Source: Albidovulum sediminicola (GTDB lineage Bacteria > Pseudomonadota > Alphaproteobacteria > Rhodobacterales > Rhodobacteraceae). Taken from it: a DNA stretch of 64,000 bases. A program made the translations under genes and the position numbers. This document shows positions 17,353 to 26,900 of this stretch, in pieces. The notes under the pieces are model-generated. The model searched no databases. It was not told where the DNA came from and worked only from the letters and a program-made list of their open reading frames with translations. How positions within the stretch are numbered: the stretch's first letter is position 1; every line of letters begins with the position of its first letter. The DNA lies in contig NZ_JAOWLA010000017.1 of the NCBI RefSeq assembly GCF_025751575.1, positions 34,896 to 98,895 on the forward strand, written 5' to 3'.

Positions 17353-18273
17353 CTAGGTTTCAAGCGGATCCGGCGCGGTGTTGGCCCCGCAGATCAGAAC
17401 CGCGACCCGTTCGCCCGCTTCGGGCCGGTAGGCGCCCGACAGAAGCGCCGCCAACGCCGCGGCGCCTGCGGGCTCAACGAGCTGCCTGAGGTCGCGCCAG
17501 AGGCGCCGCCGCGCCTCCAGAATCGCGGCATCCGGCACGAGGACCGAGGTCACGCCATGGCGCAGCGCAAGCCCGTGGCCAAGCCGCCCGATCCGGCGCG
17601 CGCCCAGCGCATTCGCCGCGACCCCGCCGACCTCCACCTCTGCCTCCGGACCGTCTTGCATCGCGCGGTGCAGCGTCGGCGCAAGCTCGGGCTCGACCGC
17701 GACAACCTTGCGGCGCCCCTGCAGCCAGCCCAGCGCGCCGCCGATCAGGCCGCCGCCCCCGACCGCGATCAGCACCGTTTCGGCCAAAAGGCCCTGCGCC
17801 TCCCATTCCCGCAGGACGGTGCCCTGACCGGCCAGCGTCGCGGGCGCGTCATAGGCGTGGATCTGCATGGCGCCTGTCCGCGCCTCGTAGTCGCGCGCAG
17901 CATCGAGCGCGTTCTGATAGGCCCCGGACACGACGGTCAGGTCCGCCCCGGTCTCGCGGATCAGCGCGATCTTCGAGGGGCCCGCGATCTCGGGGACGAA
18001 GATATGGGCCGGATGGCCGAGGCGGCGCGCGGCATAGGCCACGGCTGCGCCGTGATTGCCGCCGGAGGCCGCGACCACCCCTGCGGGCGGCACGGGCTGC
18101 GACAGAAGCGTGTTGAAGGCCCCCCGGGCCTTGAAGCTGCCGGTATGCTGCATCTGCTCCAGCTTCAGTTCGACCGGTCGGCCAAGCCCGAAATCAACCG
18201 TCACAACCGGCGTGCGCAGGACGTGATCCGCGATCCGGCCCGCGGCCGCGTCGATTTCCTGACGCCAATCCAT
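17353..18273 (-). CDS. PLP-dependent threonine/serine dehydratase
   Basis: 306 residues of the fold-type II PLP family. The cofactor lysine is Lys48 in GSFKARGA, the phosphate and substrate loop is SGGNHG, and a glycine-rich PLP loop GGGGLIGG follows. Enzymes of this kind deaminate L-threonine or L-serine to 2-oxoacids. The absence of a C-terminal ACT regulatory domain suggests a catabolic rather than isoleucine-feedback form. The start used is MDWRQE; the 21-residue upstream extension is not conserved-looking. Confidence 0.88.
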   Translation of the reverse strand: MDWRQEIDAAAGRIADHVLRTPVVTVDFGLGRPVELKLEQMQHTGSFKARGAFNTLLSQPVPPAGVVAASGGNHGAAVAYAARRLGHPAHIFVPEIAGPSKIALIRETGADLTVVSGAYQNALDAARDYEARTGAMQIHAYDAPATLAGQGTVLREWEAQGLLAETVLIAVGGGGLIGGALGWLQGRRKVVAVEPELAPTLHRAMQDGPEAEVEVGGVAANALGARRIGRLGHGLALRHGVTSVLVPDAAILEARRRLWRDLRQLVEPAGAAALAALLSGAYRPEAGERVAVLICGANTAPDPLET

Positions 18274-18349
18274 GCCGCGCACTCCCTTTCTGGTCAGCCG
18301 GGTGTGAAAGCTATAGGGCTGGGGGAAGGACTGCACAAGGAACCAGCCG

Positions 18350-19168
18350 ATGACCGAAGAACTGCGCAGCCATCCCTTCCGCCACAGTCACCAGGACGTG
18401 GAGGCCGCCGACCGCATTCCCGATACGCCCCAGACGCGCGCGCCAGCCTATCGGCTTGCCTTCACCGACAACGACTTCATGTGCCGGGAGGAACTGCGGC
18501 CCGTGCGCCTCCAGCTTGAGCTTCTCAAGCCGCAGATGATCATGGACGAACGCGGGATCCAGTCCACCATCGTTCTGATGGGCTCCGCGCGCATCCCCGC
18601 CAAGGGCGCAGAGACGGGCCGGGCCGCCGACGCGCTTGCCGACTGGTACGAGGAGGCGCGCAAGCTGGCACGCCTGATCACCGAGAAAAGCATGGAAAGC
18701 TACGGGCGCGAAAACGTCATCGTCACCGGCGGCGGACCGGGGATCATGGAGGCTGGCAACCGCGGCGCGCACGAGGCCGGGGGCCATTCCATCGGGCTCA
18801 ACATCGTGCTGCCGCACGAGCAGGCGCCCAATATCTACGTCACGCCCGACCTGTGCTTCAACTTCCACTACTTCGCCGTGCGCAAGATGCATTTCCTGAT
18901 GCGCGCACGGGCGATCTGCATCTTCCCCGGAGGCTTCGGCACACTTGACGAGATGTTCGAGACGCTGACGCTGATTCAAACCCGCCGGATGAAGCGGGTG
19001 CCCTTCCTGCTGTTCGGCAAGGCCTTTTGGGAAAAGATCATCAACTGGGACGCGCTGGCAGAGGCCGGCACGATCTCGGCCGAGGATCTGGAACTGTTCC
19101 GTTATGTCGAGACGGCGGAAGAGGCGATGGAGATCATCGGGCACTGGCCGAACGGCTTTCCGGACTGA
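18350..19168 (+). CDS. LOG-family protein (putative nucleotide phosphoribohydrolase)
   Basis: 272 residues of the lysine-decarboxylase-like LOG fold. It shows IVLMGSARIP, VTGGGPGIMEAGNRGAHEAGG and the hallmark PGGFGTLDEMFE near residue 190. LOG proteins hydrolyse nucleoside 5'-monophosphates (including cytokinin ribotides) to base and ribose phosphate; the older lysine decarboxylase label is not correct for this motif. The N-terminal ~60 residues are an extension typical of the longer bacterial subgroup. A good AAGGAA site precedes the start. Divergent from the dehydratase gene. Confidence 0.85.
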   Translation: MTEELRSHPFRHSHQDVEAADRIPDTPQTRAPAYRLAFTDNDFMCREELRPVRLQLELLKPQMIMDERGIQSTIVLMGSARIPAKGAETGRAADALADWYEEARKLARLITEKSMESYGRENVIVTGGGPGIMEAGNRGAHEAGGHSIGLNIVLPHEQAPNIYVTPDLCFNFHYFAVRKMHFLMRARAICIFPGGFGTLDEMFETLTLIQTRRMKRVPFLLFGKAFWEKIINWDALAEAGTISAEDLELFRYVETAEEAMEIIGHWPNGFPD

Positions 19169-19171
19169 TCC

Positions 19172-20386
19172 TCAAGCCAGCGTCTCGCGCAGCCAGCCAG
19201 GGGCGAGGTCGATCCGCGACACCCCGGCAAAGGCCGCCATCCGCCCAAGCTCGGCCTCCAGCCGGGCGCGGCGGTCGACGCCCATCGCGACCCCGGCCTC
19301 CGGCCAGAAGGCGCGCACCGCCAGCGTGTCGCCCTGACGGTCGGCCTTCATGTCGATGCGCCCGATGATGCTATCGCCTTCCAGAACCGGGAAGACGTAG
19401 TAGCCGTACTTTCGCTTTGCTTCGGGCACGAAGACCTCGATCCGGTAGCTGAAGCCGAAAAGCCGCTCCGCCCGGTTGCGGTCGCGCAGCGCGGGGTCGA
19501 AGGGGCTGAGGATGCGGATGCGCGCCGGCGGCTCGGGCAGGTCACGGGCTGCCGCAACCCGGGGGCGGGCGAAGGACCGGCGGACCCGGCCATCGGCGCC
19601 CTCGACGCCAAGCTCCGCAATCTCGCCCCGGGCCAGAGCGGCGTCGCACCAGTCCTTCGCCTCGCCCGGCGTCACCTTTGCGAAGAAGGCGGCGATCTCG
19701 CCCGAGGTGGCAAAGCCCAGCCGGTCCAGCGCCGCGTTGCAGGCCCAGTCCAGCGTCGCCTCGGGTTCGGGAAGCTCGCACAGGTGGTCGGCGGGGATCA
19801 CCCGCTCCGTCAGGTCGTAGATCTTGCGGAACGCCTCGCGCCGAACGACCGAGAGCTTGCCCACGCGCCACAGGTATTCCAGCGCGATCTTCGAGGGATT
19901 CCAGTCCCACCAGCCGCCTGAACTGCGCGCCTCCGCCTCCCCCACCTCGGAGGTCGAGACGGGCCCGCGGCCCGCGACCTGGGAAAGCACCTCGTCGAAC
20001 TTCGCATCGAAACCCTCGCCATGCCACTTCGCCCAGCGCTCGCGCAGCCGCGCCTCGTCCCGCGCGAACCGCAGCCGCCAATGGGGGAAAAAGGCCGCAG
20101 GAATGATAGACGCGTCATGGGTCCAATGTTCGAAGAGCTTGCGATCGCGATCGTGCAGGCGGGACAGGTATTCCGGCCGGTAGCTCTGCCGCCGGGCAAA
20201 GAGGATCATGTGATGGGCGCGCTCGACCGTGTTGATGCTGTCGAGCTGGACGAAGCCAAGGCGCTCGATCAGCGCGAGCAGCGCATCGCCCTTCGCGGGG
20301 CCCGATGGGCGCTCCGCCAAAGCGTGGCGGTCCAGGAAGAGCCGCCGCGCCGCGCGGTTGGGAAGGATCGGAAGGGTGCCAGACAT
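19172..20386 (-). CDS. YcaQ-like winged-helix DNA glycosylase family protein
   Basis: 404 residues. Recognised by LDSINTVERAHHMILFARR, the FEHWTHDASIIP block and the tandem winged-helix organisation of the HTH_42/YcaQ family, whose E. coli member unhooks interstrand DNA crosslinks. The C-terminus ends with FDPALRDRNRAERLFGF and YGYYVFPVLEGD, also typical. The start at MSGTLPILP is chosen because upstream in-frame sequence is low-quality. It converges on the LOG gene with only 3 bases between the stops. Confidence 0.85.
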   Translation of the reverse strand: MSGTLPILPNRAARRLFLDRHALAERPSGPAKGDALLALIERLGFVQLDSINTVERAHHMILFARRQSYRPEYLSRLHDRDRKLFEHWTHDASIIPAAFFPHWRLRFARDEARLRERWAKWHGEGFDAKFDEVLSQVAGRGPVSTSEVGEAEARSSGGWWDWNPSKIALEYLWRVGKLSVVRREAFRKIYDLTERVIPADHLCELPEPEATLDWACNAALDRLGFATSGEIAAFFAKVTPGEAKDWCDAALARGEIAELGVEGADGRVRRSFARPRVAAARDLPEPPARIRILSPFDPALRDRNRAERLFGFSYRIEVFVPEAKRKYGYYVFPVLEGDSIIGRIDMKADRQGDTLAVRAFWPEAGVAMGVDRRARLEAELGRMAAFAGVSRIDLAPGWLRETLA

Positions 20387-20417
20387 GGCGCAAGGGTGAT
20401 CTGCCCGGCGATGCGGG

Positions 20418-20828
20418 TCAACTGCCGAAAACACCCGCCCGGATATGGCCTGGGAACGGCGCGTGGAAGCGGCGGGCCAGCCGGGCGTGGCTGTATCCGA
20501 GGTCGGCGCCCTTGCACAATCTCTGGCCGGTCGCCGCCTCGGCCAGCGCGACGCCTTCACCCGCCTCGATCATGACATAGCCCTTGGCCCGCAGGCGGCG
20601 ATTGAGATCACCCCAACCCGAGGCATAGGCGAAGTCATCAGCGAGCAGCGCGCGCAGCCGCGCAATGAGCCGCTCATCCGGCAGACCGGCGGTCTTCGCG
20701 CGACGGCGCCGGGAAAGGTCGCGATGGACGCAGCCGCGGACCAGATCGGAAACCGTGGTTCCTTCGGCGCGGGCAATTGCGTCGAGCGCGGACCAGGCGG
20801 CGGGGGCAAGGGCGATGGTGCGTTCCAT
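20418..20828 (-). CDS. Ribbon-helix-helix-like hypothetical protein
   Basis: 136 residues. The N-terminal ~35 residues (MERTIALAPAAWSALDAIAR...TTVSDLVR) match the ribbon-helix-helix pattern of a β-strand followed by two helices. The rest contains an Arg-rich stretch and a C-terminal globular part (LNRRLRAKGYVMIEAGEGVAL) I cannot name. ATG at 20828 has AAGG seven bases upstream; TTG at 20834 is an alternative. It may be a DNA-binding regulator. It lies 30 bases upstream of the YcaQ-like gene. Confidence 0.6.
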   Translation of the reverse strand: MERTIALAPAAWSALDAIARAEGTTVSDLVRGCVHRDLSRRRRAKTAGLPDERLIARLRALLADDFAYASGWGDLNRRLRAKGYVMIEAGEGVALAEAATGQRLCKGADLGYSHARLARRFHAPFPGHIRAGVFGS

Positions 20829-20855
20829 GCCCAAGCCTTGCCGCAGGATCGTTAA

Positions 20856-22058
20856 TTATCCCTCAAGACGGGGCACCTGACCCCCCGCCTCTGCCTCGAT
20901 CTGGGCGCGGGTCTTGCGGGCGCGCTCGGTCGCGGATTTCAGCTGCCCGCAGGCGGCCATGATGTCTTCGCCCCTGGGCGTGCGGATCGGAGAGGCATAG
21001 CCCGCCTTGTAGACGATGTCCGCGAAGGTCTCGATCCGCTCCCAGTCTGAGCGTTCGTAGGGGCTGCCGGGCCATTCGTTGAACGGGATCAGGTTGATCT
21101 TGGCCGGGATGCCTCGGATCAGCTTCACAAGGCGCTTGGCGTCCTCGTCGCTGTCGTTCACGCCCTTCAGCATCACATATTCGAAGGTGATGCGCTCGGA
21201 ATTCGACAGGCGTGGGTATTCGCGCAGCGCGCCTAGCAGCGTCTCGATGTTCCAGCGCTTGTTGATGGGCACCAGCTTGTCGCGGATCTCGTCGGTGGTG
21301 GCGTGGAAACTGACGGCGAGCAGGCAGCCGATCTCCTCGGCGCAGCGGGCGATTTCCGGAACGACACCGGACGTCGACAGCGTGATCCGGCGGCGCGACA
21401 GCGTCAGCCCCTCGCCGTCCATCACGATCTTCATCGCGTCGCGCACGTTCTCAAAATTGTAAAGCGGCTCGCCCATGCCCATCAGCACGACGTTGGAGAC
21501 CAGCCGCGTCTCGTTCTTGGGATCGCCCGGTTTCGGCCATTCGCCCAGGTCGTCGCGCGCGACCAGGACCTGGCCCACGATTTCCCCGGCAGTCAGGTTG
21601 CGGACCAGCTTCTGCGTGCCCGTGTGGCAGAACGAACAGGTCAGCGTGCAGCCGACCTGGCTTGAGATGCAGAGCGTCCCGCGATTTTCCTCGGGGATAT
21701 AGACGGTTTCAACCTCATGCCCGCCCGCGATGCGTAACAGGTATTTCCGCGTCCCGTCGGCAGAGATCTGGCGGGTCACGACCTCCGGCAGCGCGATCTC
21801 GAACTTCTCGGCCAGAAGGGCGCGGTAGTCCTTGGCAAGGTTGGTCATGCCGGCAAAGTCGCGCACGCCCCAGTGGTAGATCCATTGCCAGATCTGCCCC
21901 ACCCGCATCTTCGCCTGCTTTTCCGGGGTTCCAGCCGCGATCAGCGCGTCGCGCAACTGGTCGCGCGTCAGACCGACAAGGTTGACACGACCGCCCTCGG
22001 GCAGCTTGCGGGGAAGGGTCACGACATCCTGCGTGACGGGGGCGGTGGCTTCGTTCAT
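20856..22058 (-). CDS. rlmN: 23S rRNA (adenine(2503)-C2)-methyltransferase
   Basis: 400 residues. The radical-SAM cluster motif is C137-x3-C141-x2-C144 (CTLTCSFC), followed by [26 protein letters not shown] (SAM binding) and the catalytic Cys near residue 370 in [10 protein letters not shown]. RlmN methylates A2503 of 23S rRNA, and also A37 of some tRNAs, using a methyl-Cys intermediate. Full length, intact motifs. Confidence 0.97.
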   Translation of the reverse strand: MNEATAPVTQDVVTLPRKLPEGGRVNLVGLTRDQLRDALIAAGTPEKQAKMRVGQIWQWIYHWGVRDFAGMTNLAKDYRALLAEKFEIALPEVVTRQISADGTRKYLLRIAGGHEVETVYIPEENRGTLCISSQVGCTLTCSFCHTGTQKLVRNLTAGEIVGQVLVARDDLGEWPKPGDPKNETRLVSNVVLMGMGEPLYNFENVRDAMKIVMDGEGLTLSRRRITLSTSGVVPEIARCAEEIGCLLAVSFHATTDEIRDKLVPINKRWNIETLLGALREYPRLSNSERITFEYVMLKGVNDSDEDAKRLVKLIRGIPAKINLIPFNEWPGSPYERSDWERIETFADIVYKAGYASPIRTPRGEDIMAACGQLKSATERARKTRAQIEAEAGGQVPRLEG

Positions 22059-22138
22059 GGCGGTCCCGGGGGTTTCGAGGTCCGCCCTTATATGGGATTC
22101 GCGGGCAAAACGGAACAGTGCCCGTTTCGGCCCGCCAT

Positions 22139-22384
22139 TCAGCCCCCCGTCATGTAGGGCATCAATACCACTTCGCTGTCCGGGCCGATCTCGGTGAACC
22201 AGGCCTCGCGGTAGATCTTGCCATCAAGCGCGAGCGACACCCCGCGCTTGATCTGCGGTTCCAGCCCGGGGTAGCGGGCGGCGAGTTCGTCCAGAAGCTC
22301 CTTGAACGTCCGCGCCGCCACTTCCACCTCTGCCTGCCCGTCGGCCGCCGATCGCAGCGTGCCCCAAAGCAGGACCTTCACCAT
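22139..22384 (-). CDS. MoaD/ThiS-type ubiquitin-like protein
   Basis: 81 residues with the β-grasp pattern [14 protein letters not shown]...[14 protein letters not shown] and a terminal TGG, the di-glycine tail that is adenylylated and thiocarboxylated in sulfur carriers. It is the last gene of a molybdenum hydroxylase operon, 3 bases after the large-subunit stop, so a role in molybdopterin sulfur transfer for that enzyme is likely. A dedicated sulfur carrier for another product is possible. Confidence 0.8.
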   Translation of the reverse strand: MVKVLLWGTLRSAADGQAEVEVAARTFKELLDELAARYPGLEPQIKRGVSLALDGKIYREAWFTEIGPDSEVVLMPYMTGG

Positions 22385-22387
22385 GGC

Positions 22388-24631
22388 TCAGCCCTTCGCT
22401 TCGATCGCCTTGAGGAGCTTGGGCGGCGACATCGGCAGTTCCGTCATCCGCACGCCCACCGCCCGCGATACCGCGTTCGAGATGGCCGCGAGCGGCGGCA
22501 CGATCCCGGTTTCACCGACACCGCGCACGCCGTAGGGGTGCCCGGGGTTCGGGATCTCCAGGATCACCGTGTCGATCATCGGCAGGTCCGAGGCGACCGG
22601 GATGCGGTAGTCGAGGAAGCCGGGGTTCTGAAGCTTGCCGTCGGCGCCGTAGATATATTCCTCGTTCAGCGCCCAGCCGATGCCCTGCACCGCGCCGCCC
22701 TGCATCTGACCCTCGACGTAGGAAGGATGCACGGCCTTGCCCGCGTCCTGGAAGACCGTGTAGCGCAGCACCTTGGTCGCACCGGTTTCCGGGTCGACCT
22801 CGATATCGCAAAGGTGCACGCCGAAGCTGACGCCCGCGCCATCGGCGTTGACCTCGTGGTGTCCGCAGATCGGGCCGCCGGTTTCCGCCGACACGGCCGC
22901 GATCTCGGCGAGCGTCATCGGCGGGAACTTCCCGGCATTGGGGCCGGCGGGCACGGCGGCACCATCGACCCATTCCACCGCGTCCTCGTCGATGCCCCAG
23001 ATCTTCGCGGCCCGGGAACACATCTTCTGGACGGCGTCGCGCGCGGCCTTGATCGTGGCAAGCCCCACCGCGAAGGTCACGCGGCTGCCATCGGTCACGT
23101 CGTTGTAGCCGAGCGAGGACGTATCCGCGACGATGGTGCGGATCTTGTCATAGGGAATGCCCAGTTCCTCGGCCGCCATCAGGCTGATCGAGGCGCGCGA
23201 GCCGCCGATGTCCGGGTTGCCCTCGGTCACGCCCACGGTGCCGTCGGTATTGACCGAGAGGCTGACGCAGGTATTGCCGCCGAAGTTGAACCAGAAACCG
23301 CAGGACAGGCCCCGCCCCTGGTTCGGCCCAAGCGGTGCCGCGTAATGCGGGTGCGCCTTCGCGGCTTCCAGCGTCGCCTTCAGGCCGATCTGGTCGAAGG
23401 TCGGACCGTAGGACGATTTCGTGCCCTTGTCGGCAGCGTTCTTCAACCGCACCGCCAGGGGATCGAGGCCGAAGTGCTGGCAAAGCTCATCCACCACGCT
23501 TTCGACGGCGTAGATCGACAAGGGTGCCCCCGGTGCGCGATAGGCGCTTTCCTTCGGGCGGTTGGTCATCGCGTTCCAGCCAAGCGTCTGGACGGCCTCC
23601 AGGTCATAGGCCGCAAACGCCGCCTGGGCGCCGAAGTCGACCGTGCCGCAGTGGAAGGCGCCGCCGGAATAGCGCAGGCGCGCCTGCGCGGCGGTGATGC
23701 GGCCATCCTTGGTCATGCCGATCTTCACGTCCATCGAGGACGAGACGGTCGGCCCCGTCGCCCGGAAGACCTCATCACGGGTCAGGACGAGCTTCACCGG
23801 ACGTCCGGCCTTTTTCGAGAGCGCCAGCGCGACGGGCTCCATGTAGACCATGGTCTTGCCGCCGAAGCCGCCGCCGATCTCGGAGGCGGTCACGCGCAGC
23901 TGGCTGGCCTCCATCCCCAGGATCGCGGCGCAGAGCGTTCGGTAGAAGAACTGGCCCTGGGTGCAGACCCAAAGATCGGCGCGTCCGTCCGAAGTCACCG
24001 AGGCCAGGCAGGCGTTCGGCTCGATATAGCCCTGATGGGTCGCAGCCGTCCTGAAGCTGCGTTCGATGATGTGGTCGGCCTTAGCGAAACCGGCGTCGAG
24101 GTCGCCGTGCCCGAACTCGCAGTGATGGGTCACGTTCTCCGACATGCCGGCGGGCACGTTCTCGAAGGCGCGGCCAGCTTGGACGACCGGCGCGCCGGGC
24201 TTCATCGCCTCATCGACATCGGTGACGTGGGGCAGGACCTCGTAATCGACCTTGATCAGGTTCAGCGCGGCCTTGGCGGCGGCGAGGCTGGTGGCGGCGA
24301 CGGCGGCGACGGCGTGGCCGTCATAAAGCGCCTTTTCGCGCGCCATGCAGTGATCCTGCACGTCGAGGAGGAAGGCATCCTCCGGCACGCCGAAATCGGC
24401 GGCCGTCACGATGGCCTTGACGCCAGGCAGCGCCTCGGCGGCCGAGGTGTCGATCGCGACGATACGCGCATGGGCATGGGGGCTGCGCAGCACCTTGGCG
24501 TGCAGCATCCCCGGCGCGGTCGCGTCCGCCCCGTACATCGCGCGGCCAGTGACCTTGTCTACCCCGTCGGGGCGGTTGGGCCGGGTGCCGACCTGCTTGA
24601 ACTCACGTTTCTGATAGGCGTCCAGAGCCAT
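22388..24631 (-). CDS. Molybdenum hydroxylase large subunit (xanthine dehydrogenase family)
   Basis: 747 residues of the molybdopterin-binding subunit family. An N-terminal 'hammerhead' domain (about 1-140) has AMYGADATAPGMLHAKVLRS. The Mo-binding domain includes EPNACLAS, GGGFGGKT and YRAPGAP. The C-terminal GVGETGI carries the catalytic Glu. There is no AYxCSFR loop, so it is not a form I CO dehydrogenase. Purine, aldehyde or N-heterocycle oxidation is possible. Operon order is FAD subunit, 2Fe-2S subunit, this gene, MoaD-like gene. Confidence 0.88.
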   Translation of the reverse strand: MALDAYQKREFKQVGTRPNRPDGVDKVTGRAMYGADATAPGMLHAKVLRSPHAHARIVAIDTSAAEALPGVKAIVTAADFGVPEDAFLLDVQDHCMAREKALYDGHAVAAVAATSLAAAKAALNLIKVDYEVLPHVTDVDEAMKPGAPVVQAGRAFENVPAGMSENVTHHCEFGHGDLDAGFAKADHIIERSFRTAATHQGYIEPNACLASVTSDGRADLWVCTQGQFFYRTLCAAILGMEASQLRVTASEIGGGFGGKTMVYMEPVALALSKKAGRPVKLVLTRDEVFRATGPTVSSSMDVKIGMTKDGRITAAQARLRYSGGAFHCGTVDFGAQAAFAAYDLEAVQTLGWNAMTNRPKESAYRAPGAPLSIYAVESVVDELCQHFGLDPLAVRLKNAADKGTKSSYGPTFDQIGLKATLEAAKAHPHYAAPLGPNQGRGLSCGFWFNFGGNTCVSLSVNTDGTVGVTEGNPDIGGSRASISLMAAEELGIPYDKIRTIVADTSSLGYNDVTDGSRVTFAVGLATIKAARDAVQKMCSRAAKIWGIDEDAVEWVDGAAVPAGPNAGKFPPMTLAEIAAVSAETGGPICGHHEVNADGAGVSFGVHLCDIEVDPETGATKVLRYTVFQDAGKAVHPSYVEGQMQGGAVQGIGWALNEEYIYGADGKLQNPGFLDYRIPVASDLPMIDTVILEIPNPGHPYGVRGVGETGIVPPLAAISNAVSRAVGVRMTELPMSPPKLLKAIEAKG

Positions 24632-24632
24632 C

Positions 24633-25109
24633 TCAAGCCCCCCTCATCTCTGCCGCGGCCACCTGTACGGCCCGGATGATCTTGTCATAGCCCGTGCAGC
24701 GGCAAAGATTGCCGGCCAGCCAGTAGCGCAGTTCCTCGTCCGTGGGATCGGGGTTCTTTTCCAGAAGCGACTTGGCCGCAACCAGAATGCCGGGCGTGCA
24801 GACGCCGCATTGCAGGGCAGCGTGTTCGATGAAGGCGCGCTGCAGGGGATGAAGCGTCTCACCCTCCGCCATGCCCTCGATGGTGGAGATCTCGGCCCCC
24901 TCGGCCTCGGCCCCCAGCACGAGGCAGGAACAGACGAGCCGCCCGTTCACCGTCACCGAACAGGCGCCGCAGTCGCCCGTGCCGCAGCCCTCCTTGGAGC
25001 CGGTCAGGCCCAGGCGGTTGCGCAGCACGTCCAGAAGCGTCTCATCCGGGGTGCAGATGAACTCGGCAGGATCGCCATTGATGGTCGTGGAAACCTGGAT
25101 CGTCTTCAT
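24633..25109 (-). CDS. Molybdenum hydroxylase 2Fe-2S subunit
   Basis: 158 residues with two [2Fe-2S] clusters. The plant-type ferredoxin motif is CGTGDCGACSVTVNGRLVCSC and the helical-domain motif is CGVCTPG...CRCTGY. It relays electrons from the Mo site to the FAD subunit. The start overlaps the FAD-subunit stop by 4 bases, and the large subunit begins 1 base after its stop, so the three are tightly co-translated. Confidence 0.93.
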   Translation of the reverse strand: MKTIQVSTTINGDPAEFICTPDETLLDVLRNRLGLTGSKEGCGTGDCGACSVTVNGRLVCSCLVLGAEAEGAEISTIEGMAEGETLHPLQRAFIEHAALQCGVCTPGILVAAKSLLEKNPDPTDEELRYWLAGNLCRCTGYDKIIRAVQVAAAEMRGA

Positions 25110-25969
25110 GCTTTCGCTCCCGCGCGGTCATAGGCGATGCGGGCGGCGCGCTTGGCCATGACGCCCGCCGTCCTGGTACGGAACTCGATGGTTCCGCGCT
25201 TGTCATCGATGGGTTTGCAGATCGCCTCGCAGGCGGCGGCCATGCGGGCAAGCGTTTCGTCGTCGAGCCGGGTACCGGTGATCACCTTCCCGGCCTCTTC
25301 GGCCAGAAGGACGGTCGGGGCCACGGCGCCCAGCGCCACGCGGGCGCTTTCGACCGTGCCGTCCGCCGCCAGCACGAGGCTGACCCCGGCGGAGGCCACG
25401 GCGATGTCCATCTCGGTCCGCGGGATGAAGCGCAGATAGGCGTCGGCGGCGCGCGCGGGACGCGCGGGCAGGAAGATCGAGGTCACGATCTCTCCCTTGG
25501 ACAGCGTCGTGCGGCCGGGCCCGGCGGGAATGTCGCGGATCGGCACGTCGCGGGTCCCGTTCGGGCCCTGAACGCGCGCAACCGCCGCCGCCGCGACGAG
25601 CGAGGGCACCGCATCGCCCGCAGGCGAGGCGTTGCAGAGGTTGCCCGCCATCGTGGCGCGGCCCTGCACCTGGGTGGAGCCGATCAGGTTGAACCCCTCG
25701 ACCACGCCCGGCCACATGGCGCAGACGCCCGCATGTTCGCCCAGTTCGGCGCCCGAAACCGCGGCGCCGACGCGGAAGCCCCCGGCCTCGGGCGTGATGT
25801 CCCGCATTCCGGCAATGCGCTTGATATCGACGACGAGGTCGGGCTCGACCATGCCGGACTTCATCTGGACCAGAAGGTCCGTGCCACCGGCCAGAACGCG
25901 CGCCGTGCCGGAATGACCGGCAAGAAGCGCAACGGCCTCATCCGCCGTTTTCGCAGCCACATATTGCAT
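25106..25969 (-). CDS. Molybdenum hydroxylase FAD subunit
   Basis: 287 residues of the CoxM/XdhA FAD-binding family. It carries LAGGTDLLVQMK (about 24-35), IGSTQVQGRATMAGNLCNASPAGD (split FAD-binding loops) and FIPRTEMDIAVASAGV. Electrons pass from the 2Fe-2S subunit to FAD here. The start at MQYVAAK is supported by GGAAGAGAG upstream. It is the first gene of the hydroxylase set, 150 bases downstream of pxpA on the same strand, so one transcript from pxpB to the MoaD-like gene is possible. Confidence 0.9.
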   Translation of the reverse strand: MQYVAAKTADEAVALLAGHSGTARVLAGGTDLLVQMKSGMVEPDLVVDIKRIAGMRDITPEAGGFRVGAAVSGAELGEHAGVCAMWPGVVEGFNLIGSTQVQGRATMAGNLCNASPAGDAVPSLVAAAAVARVQGPNGTRDVPIRDIPAGPGRTTLSKGEIVTSIFLPARPARAADAYLRFIPRTEMDIAVASAGVSLVLAADGTVESARVALGAVAPTVLLAEEAGKVITGTRLDDETLARMAAACEAICKPIDDKRGTIEFRTRTAGVMAKRAARIAYDRAGAKA

Positions 25970-26117
25970 AAGATCGCTCTCTTCCTGTTGGTCCCGGTTC
26001 CCCTCGCAAAGTGCGAGCGCCGCGCAGGCCGCTCCATGGCACCATGACAAGAGCCGGGAAGCTCTGCCTGGCCACGTTAGAGCGGGCTTCCAATCGCGTC
26101 AACGCGGTCTGAGCGCG

Positions 26118-26888
26118 TCATCGCGTAGCGGCGAAGGGCCTGACTTCGATCCCCTCGGAGAGCAGGTTTTCCCGCACCGACCGTGCGATCCGAACGGCCG
26201 TCGCCCCGTCCCCGTGCAGGCAGATCGTGTCGATGCGAGTGGGGATGTGCTTGCCGCTCTCGGTGATGATCGCGCCCGCCTTCACCATGGCGGCGATCCG
26301 TGGCCCGGCGACGTCCGGATCATGGATGACCGCGCCCGGCAGGCTGCGGTCAACCAGCGTCGCGTCGTCGTTATAGGCGCGGTCGGCAAAGATCTCCCCC
26401 GCCCAGTAGCAGCCCAGTTCGCGCACCGCCTCTTGCTGAGCGGTGGCGGCCAGCACCATGACGATGATGTCGGGGGCGATGTCCAGCGCCGCCTCGTAGC
26501 AGGCGCGGGCCATGGCGGGGTCCTCCGCCGCCATGTTGGCCATCGCGCCGTGAAGCTTCAGGTGCCGCACCTCGCCACCCGCGGCCTTTGCCATCGCCTG
26601 CGCGGCGCCAAGCTGGTAGCGCACGAGGTTGCGCAGCGTCTCCTTGGGCAGATGCATCCGCCGGCGTCCGAAACCCTGAAGATCGGCAAAGCCCGGATGC
26701 GCGCCGACCCCCACGCCCCGCTTCACCGCGATCCGCATGGTCGCGGCCATCACATCTGGGTCGCCCGCGTGAAAGCCGCAGGCGATATTGGCCGATGAGA
26801 CGATGTCGAGAAGCGTCTCATCCTCCCCCATCTTCCAGGGGCCGAAGCTTTCGCCCATGTCGGCGTTCAGATCGACGGACCGTGTCAT
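26118..26888 (-). CDS. pxpA: 5-oxoprolinase subunit A
   Basis: 256 residues of the LamB/YcsF family: DLNADMGESFGPW at the start, SANIACGFHAGDP and GVGAHPGFAD. With PxpB and PxpC it forms the prokaryotic ATP-dependent 5-oxoprolinase that opens pyroglutamate to glutamate. A GAGGAG site precedes it, 12 bases after the pxpC stop. Third gene of the pxpB-pxpC-pxpA order. Confidence 0.95.
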   Translation of the reverse strand: MTRSVDLNADMGESFGPWKMGEDETLLDIVSSANIACGFHAGDPDVMAATMRIAVKRGVGVGAHPGFADLQGFGRRRMHLPKETLRNLVRYQLGAAQAMAKAAGGEVRHLKLHGAMANMAAEDPAMARACYEAALDIAPDIIVMVLAATAQQEAVRELGCYWAGEIFADRAYNDDATLVDRSLPGAVIHDPDVAGPRIAAMVKAGAIITESGKHIPTRIDTICLHGDGATAVRIARSVRENLLSEGIEVRPFAATR

Positions 26889-26900
26889 CGGGGCTCCTCC

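Noticed and set aside
22118..24679. Very long forward open frame (853 codons) opposite the molybdenum hydroxylase large subunit
   Set aside because: It is antisense to a gene with intact family motifs and has the His/Arg/Gly-rich composition typical of high-GC shadow frames. No motif is recognisable.
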